The notes beneath the pieces were generated by a model that was not told the origin of the DNA, did not search any database, and saw only the letters and a program-made list of their open reading frames with translations. Below, piece after piece: positions 5,972 through 9,336 of a DNA stretch of 9,336 nucleotides (its first letter is position 1; each line of letters opens with the position of its first letter). Origin of the DNA: an uncultured Phycisphaerales bacterium. Its GTDB lineage: Bacteria; Planctomycetota; Phycisphaerae; WQYP01. The position numbers and the translations under genes were made by a program. The stretch covers positions 1 to 9,336 of the forward strand of contig CALCHA010000178.1 in the NCBI GenBank assembly GCA_937901265.1, in the 5' to 3' direction.

Positions 5972-5977
5972 TAAAAT
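5972..5977 (+). promoter_or_regulatory. Possible -10 box before the zinc-ribbon gene
   Basis: TAAAAT matches five of six consensus bases and lies in an AT-rich patch 32 nt before ATG 6010. The matching -35 position (about 5949-5954, TTTCGA) is poor. A GGGGATCCCC palindrome (5996-6005) lies between the predicted start site and the ATG. Confidence 0.35.
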
Positions 5978-6009
5978 CACCGGCTTTCGCGGAGCGGGGA
6001 TCCCCTTCC

Positions 6010-6648
6010 ATGGCCATTGCACAAGGATCGTGGCACGTCGGCCGTGCCGCCGGCCAATGTGCCGGCTGCAACGCCGAGCTCTCCCCCGGCACGGTCTGCT
6101 GGGCGGCGCTCTGCGATCGCCCCCAGTCCGACCCCCCTCCTCCTGCCGACAAAAAATCCGGAACGGCGGCACCCTCCGACAACGCCGACCTGTCGCCCTT
6201 CGTGCGCGTGGATTTCTGCGAAACCTGCTGGGGCGCGGGCAAACGCCCTGAGACTGTGCCGGAGGGCGAGCCTCTCACGACGTTCTCTTTCTGGAAAACT
6301 CTGATTCCCACGGCCCAGCAGAAGAAGAAGCTGCTGGTCGATGATTCGGTGCTGGTGGACGTCTTCACACGCATCGAAGGCCGCAACGAGCCGCAGGAGG
6401 TTCGCTTCCGCTTCGTGCTGGGGCTGATTTTGATGCGGAAGCGGCTGTTGCGGTACGAGGGGGTGGATGAAGCGGCCACCGCGGCCGCCACGCCGGCCCT
6501 GCCCGGGGCCCCGCCGCCGGAAGTCTGGCGCATGGTGCCGCGCGGCTTTCCTGACCAGATCGTGCACGTGATCAACCCGCACCTGACCGCGGAGCAGATC
6601 ACCGAGGTGAGCGGGCAACTTTCCGCAATCCTCGCGGAGGAAGTGTGA
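6010..6648 (+). CDS. Zinc-ribbon protein of unknown function
   Basis: I do not recognise a named family. The 212-residue product is probably cytoplasmic, with no signal peptide or membrane helix. Two CxxC knuckles, C17/C20 and C70/C73, would form a four-cysteine zinc site (C30 and C35 lie between). The second is in FCETCWGAGKR, and a proline-, alanine- and acid-rich linker (about 38-60) separates them. The second half is mixed helix with a conserved-looking segment from TFSFWKTLIP through QKKKLLVDDSVLVDVF to RFRFVLGLILMRKRLLRYEG (about 93-155). I associate this arrangement with conserved hypothetical proteins of Planctomycetota, from memory only. ATG 6010 has GGAG (5991-5994) upstream at longer than ideal spacing. 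Residues 156-172 are an Ala/Pro-rich linker before the C-terminal segment. Confidence 0.8.
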   Translation: MAIAQGSWHVGRAAGQCAGCNAELSPGTVCWAALCDRPQSDPPPPADKKSGTAAPSDNADLSPFVRVDFCETCWGAGKRPETVPEGEPLTTFSFWKTLIPTAQQKKKLLVDDSVLVDVFTRIEGRNEPQEVRFRFVLGLILMRKRLLRYEGVDEAATAAATPALPGAPPPEVWRMVPRGFPDQIVHVINPHLTAEQITEVSGQLSAILAEEV

Positions 6649-6694
6649 CGGGGAGGGCCGCGCTGCCGGGCGCGGGTGTGGGGTCGTCCTGACT

Positions 6695-6715
6695 TTCGTA
6701 ATTCGGATTTCGCCG
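6695..6715 (+). repeat. Three 7-nt TTCGNNN units before the isomerase-like gene
   Basis: TTCG recurs at 6695, 6702 and 6709 with exact 7-nt spacing, ending directly before ATG 6716. The stretch is less GC-rich than its surroundings. It may be a fragment of a dispersed TTCG-type intergenic repeat, or it may contribute to a promoter; three short units are weak evidence. Confidence 0.3.
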
Positions 6716-7603
6716 ATGCCGCTGACTTTTGCCTTTTCCACCGCCGCCTGTCCGGGCTGGGAATTTCGCCGCATGGTGGATGTGGCGCTGGAACTGGGCT
6801 TTGGCGGCATCGAGTTCGCGGGGCTGGACAGTTCGGCGATCGGGCCGCTGCTGGCGTCGGCGGGTGCCACAAGGGAGCTGTTGGATGCGGCAGGGCTGAG
6901 CGTCTGCGCGTTGGCCACCAGCCTGACACTCGACGCGCGGGACGCCGATGCGTGGAAGCGCAGCCGCGAGGCGATCGTGAACGCGGCCGGCCTGGCGCGG
7001 GCGTTCGGTGCCCCGGCACTGCGGGTGCTGGGCCAGCACGCGCAGCGTGGCGAAAGCGTCAACCAGGCGCTGGTTCGCATCGCCCGGCGCCTGCGCGATC
7101 TTGCCATTGATGCCTCCGCTTCGGATCAGCCGGCGCCGGTCCGCATCCTGCTGCAGAACGGCGGCAGTTTTGTGCGTCCCAAGGAGCTCTGGTCGCTGCT
7201 CGAGGTTGCCAATTGTCCTGAGGCCGGCCTGTGCTGGGATGCCGGCGAAGCGGCGCTGCCCATCGGGGGCAACGAATCACCCGCCCTGGCGGTGCACACG
7301 CTCAACACGCGGCTGCGCCTCATGCATCTCTGGGACCACACCGGAACCCCGCGGCCGGTGCCCTTGGGCGAGGGAATTGTGCGCGGGCGGCTGCTGGTCG
7401 AACGGCTGCGTGGCATCGGCTACGATGGCTGCATCGTGTATGCGCCGCCGCCCGGAACCGTTCGGCCGGAGGAGGTCCTCCCCCATCTGGAGGCCGCCGC
7501 AGCCGCCCTCAAAGGCTGGTGCGGCCTCAACGTACCCGCCAAACCCGTCGCGGCGGCGACAGGCCAACGACCCACGAAATCCACCCCTCAAGGAGACCCA
7601 TGA
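6716..7603 (+). CDS. Sugar-phosphate isomerase/epimerase-like TIM barrel, metal ligands largely missing
   Basis: The 295-residue product fits the xylose-isomerase-like TIM barrel family (AP_endonuc_2 / IolE-type). It starts FAFSTAACPGWEFRRMVDVALELGFGGIEF, a typical first strand and helix, and ends with the GEG...GYDG strand. Active members bind a divalent metal through Glu, Asp, His and a final Glu. Here the first is Gln147 (LLQNGG), the second is Asp175 but followed by AGEA where a His is usual, His204 (LMHLWDH) is present, and the last is Ala243 (GYDGCIVYA). The barrel therefore seems to have lost two or more ligands. The C-terminal 30 residues are a low-complexity Ala/Pro/Thr tail. The stop overlaps the lgt start (ATGA, 7600-7603), so it is coupled to lgt. 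Fold assignment is good; the reaction, if any, is unknown. Confidence 0.85.
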   Translation: MPLTFAFSTAACPGWEFRRMVDVALELGFGGIEFAGLDSSAIGPLLASAGATRELLDAAGLSVCALATSLTLDARDADAWKRSREAIVNAAGLARAFGAPALRVLGQHAQRGESVNQALVRIARRLRDLAIDASASDQPAPVRILLQNGGSFVRPKELWSLLEVANCPEAGLCWDAGEAALPIGGNESPALAVHTLNTRLRLMHLWDHTGTPRPVPLGEGIVRGRLLVERLRGIGYDGCIVYAPPPGTVRPEEVLPHLEAAAAALKGWCGLNVPAKPVAAATGQRPTKSTPQGDP

Positions 7604-8760
7604 CCACGCTCGCCTATTACCTGCACAACCTGAACCCCGTCATTGTGCACCTGGGGCCAATCACGCCGCGCTGGTATGGCTTCGCCTACCTCATGGGCTT
7701 TCTCGGGGCCTATTTGCTGCTGATGAAGCAGGCCCGCGACGGCATGCTGCGGTTGCCGCTGGAACGCGTACCGGACATGGTCCTCAACGGCTGCATCTTC
7801 GGCGTGCTCATCGGTGGCCGCGTGGGTTACGTGCTCTTTTATGACCTGCCCAACGCCCTCCACGAAGGCTACACGCCGTTGTTGTGGCGATTCTCGTCGC
7901 AGTTTCCCTACTGGGGGCTCCTCGACGTCATGAATGGCGGCATGAGCGCCCATGGCGGCATCGTGTTCACCATCATCACGCTGATGGTGTTTGTCTGGCG
8001 CTACAACGTGGGACTCGCCAAGGCCAACCCCGGGGTTCCGCTCGACAGCGATCCGCGCTTGCGCAAGGCCTCCCTGGTCAACGTCGGCGACGCCTGCTGC
8101 ATGGTCGTGCCCATCGGCTTGTGCTTCGGACGAATCGCCAACTTCATCAACGGGGAACTCTACGGCCACGCCTCCACCCTTCCCTGGGCGGTGCAGTTCC
8201 CCTCCGAAATTTACGCCCCCACCAATGGCGTGATGGATCCCGGGGTCGAAGCCAAACTTCCCGGACTGCTGCAGCACCTTCACCCCTTCATGAATTTTGA
8301 TGCGGCTCTGGATATCTTCAGCAAAGACCTGCAGAACCACGTGCCGGCCGCAATGGAGGCGGTGCGCACAATTCTTCCCGGACGCCATCCGTCGCAGCTT
8401 TATGAGGGGCTCCTGGAGGGCGTGCTGCTGTTTGTCATCTGCTACACGATCGGGCGGCTGTGGCGTAAGGATGGCATGGCCAGCGGGGCGTTTCTGACGT
8501 TCTATCCGGTGATGCGGATCATTGGCGAACAGTTCCGCGTGGGGGACCATGCGGTGGTTTTCGCGGGAATGTCGGCCGGGGTGTTGTACAGCCTGGCAAT
8601 GATCATTCCGGCGCTGGCCTACTGGACCTACTGGATTCGGCGCAATCGCCGCGTGCCCTGGGTCCCGCAGAAGCCGCTCCGGGCCGGCCCGCCCGCGGGC
8701 ACCCCGCCGCCGCCGCGCGATCCCGCCGGGGCAGTGGAGAATCCCACCCCGTCCGCGTAG
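7600..8760 (+). CDS. lgt: Phosphatidylglycerol-prolipoprotein diacylglyceryl transferase Lgt
   Basis: Lgt moves a diacylglyceryl group from phosphatidylglycerol to the lipobox cysteine of prelipoproteins, the first step of lipoprotein maturation in the inner membrane. Family features in order: PRWYGFAYLMGF in the first helix region, GGRVGYVLFYD, GGMSAHGG with His118, the signature GRIANFINGELYG with Arg178, Asn181 and Glu186 (aligning with E. coli Arg143, Asn146, Glu151), GRHPSQLYEGLLEG (261-274) and RIIGEQFR. The product is 386 residues, against about 290 for E. coli. The extra length is a roughly 60-residue stretch between the signature and GRHPSQ, longer than usual, and a Pro/Gly/Ala-rich tail of about 36 residues. 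AGGAG (7591-7595) precedes ATG 7600, and ATGA links it to the gene before. Identification is secure. Confidence 0.96.
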   Translation: MTTLAYYLHNLNPVIVHLGPITPRWYGFAYLMGFLGAYLLLMKQARDGMLRLPLERVPDMVLNGCIFGVLIGGRVGYVLFYDLPNALHEGYTPLLWRFSSQFPYWGLLDVMNGGMSAHGGIVFTIITLMVFVWRYNVGLAKANPGVPLDSDPRLRKASLVNVGDACCMVVPIGLCFGRIANFINGELYGHASTLPWAVQFPSEIYAPTNGVMDPGVEAKLPGLLQHLHPFMNFDAALDIFSKDLQNHVPAAMEAVRTILPGRHPSQLYEGLLEGVLLFVICYTIGRLWRKDGMASGAFLTFYPVMRIIGEQFRVGDHAVVFAGMSAGVLYSLAMIIPALAYWTYWIRRNRRVPWVPQKPLRAGPPAGTPPPPRDPAGAVENPTPSA

Positions 8761-8799
8761 AGTGGCTCCAGCGGCGATGAAACGCCCCGGGAGCCTCAC

Positions 8800-9336
8800 G
8801 TGTCAGATCAGCCCTTCGACCGTCTTCTTGAACAACTGCAGGCCCGCTGCCTCAACATGGCGGCGATGGTGCAGCAGGCGGTGGCTTTGGCCTGTGAGGC
8901 GATCACGCGGATCGACGCCGCCGCCGCCGCGAAGGCGCTTGCCGGCGAGGCACGCATCGATGAAGAAGATGTCGAGGTGGAACGTCAGGCCATCCATTTG
9001 ATGATCCAGCACCACCCCTCGGCCGCGGATTTCCGGGCCGTCTTTGGCATCGTCAAGATCAACGCCAACCTGGAGCGGATCGGCGATTGCGCCGCCTCGA
9101 TCGCACAGCAGGTCCCGCGCATCGCTGCCGCGGGAATTGAGATTCCCCGCGAGGTCAAACAGATCGCGGAAGCGGCGCTGAAGCAGGTGCAACTCACGGT
9201 CCAGTGCATGGCCACCACCGACCCGGCGCTCGCGGATGAAATCTGCCGTGCTGATGATGTCGTCGATGCCCTCAACAGCCAGATCCAGCTCGATCGGCAG
9301 GCGGCCATGGAAACGGACCGGGCGAGCGTTCCGGGC
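8800..9336 (+). CDS. phoU: PhoU-family protein (partial, cut by window end)
   Basis: PhoU-family proteins are helical metal-binding proteins that restrain the Pst phosphate transporter and PhoR signalling; some relatives regulate other transporters. The frame runs open from GTG 8800 to the last base, giving 179 residues of an expected 220 or so. The first helical repeat carries DEEDVEVE and MIQHHPSAADFRAVFGIVKI, then NANLERIGDCAASIAQQV (about 89-106) with the metal-motif acids Glu92 and Asp96. The second repeat begins around the ADEICRADDVVDALNSQ segment. GGGAG (8789-8793) lies 6 nt before the GTG. It follows lgt by 39 nt and may share its transcript. No pst or phoR genes are in view, so the pathway link rests on family knowledge. 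Confidence 0.9.
   Translation, partial: MSDQPFDRLLEQLQARCLNMAAMVQQAVALACEAITRIDAAAAAKALAGEARIDEEDVEVERQAIHLMIQHHPSAADFRAVFGIVKINANLERIGDCAASIAQQVPRIAAAGIEIPREVKQIAEAALKQVQLTVQCMATTDPALADEICRADDVVDALNSQIQLDRQAAMETDRASVPG

Noticed and set aside
5108..6172. 354-codon reverse-strand ORF opposite the permease gene
   Set aside because: Rich in Arg, His, Gln and Glu, antisense to a clear membrane protein with strong family motifs; typical shadow.
5925..7107. Two long reverse-strand ORFs (364 and 376 codons) opposite the zinc-ribbon and isomerase-like genes
   Set aside because: Arg/Ala/Ser/Pro-rich translations without recognisable motifs; the plus-strand genes explain the region better.
7588..8799. 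403-codon reverse-strand ORF opposite lgt
   Set aside because: Lgt has a full set of signature motifs on the plus strand; the antisense translation is His/Gly/Val-rich and featureless.
1..9336. tRNA, rRNA, transposase, integrase or defence-island genes
   Set aside because: None were recognised; the only mobile-looking items are higBA and the hairpin repeat.

Overview
This is a gene-dense, high-GC window (roughly 60-65% G+C by eye). It comes from a Gram-negative-type bacterium: it carries a lipid A acyltransferase gene (lpxD) and a prolipoprotein diacylglyceryl transferase gene (lgt). Several features suggest Planctomycetota, perhaps a Phycisphaerae-like lineage: the ABC-2 permease with a 'MSKPI-RWQ-VGKY' loop, a zinc-ribbon protein of a type I associate with that phylum, the long Lgt with a proline-rich tail, and the CACGGAG hairpin repeat. 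That assignment is inference from memory, not a search result.

Layout. At 1-1100 lie the probable end of an unidentified upstream gene and lpxD, coupled by an ATGA overlap. About 275 bp of G-rich non-coding or decayed sequence follows, ending in a clear sigma70-type promoter. At 1376-2103 is a HigB/HigA toxin-antitoxin pair, also ATGA-coupled. At 2142-3874 are hisC and hisB (histidine biosynthesis), separated by a long imperfect hairpin built of 9-bp CACGGAG units. At 3899-4384, on the minus strand, is a small four-helix membrane protein. At 4500-5920 are an acylphosphatase gene and an ABC-2 permease gene with no ATPase partner in view. At 6010-6648 is a zinc-ribbon protein of unknown function. 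At 6716-9336 are a sugar-phosphate isomerase-like TIM barrel that lacks most expected metal ligands, lgt (ATGA-coupled to it), and the start of a PhoU-family gene cut by the window end.

How the genes relate. HisC and HisB act at neighbouring steps of histidine synthesis. LpxD and Lgt both serve the envelope. HigBA is a self-contained accessory module between them. The rest looks like ordinary chromosomal gene packing, not a dedicated pathway. I do not see a convincing new multi-gene system.

The most unusual points are: the CACGGAG hairpin inside the his pair; an abrupt switch in synonymous codon choice halfway through lpxD (valine goes from mostly GTC to almost only GTG near position 660); two promoters (higB, acylphosphatase) placed so close to the start codon that their mRNAs should be essentially leaderless; the ligand-poor isomerase homologue; and an about 90-residue N-terminal membrane extension on the ABC-2 permease.
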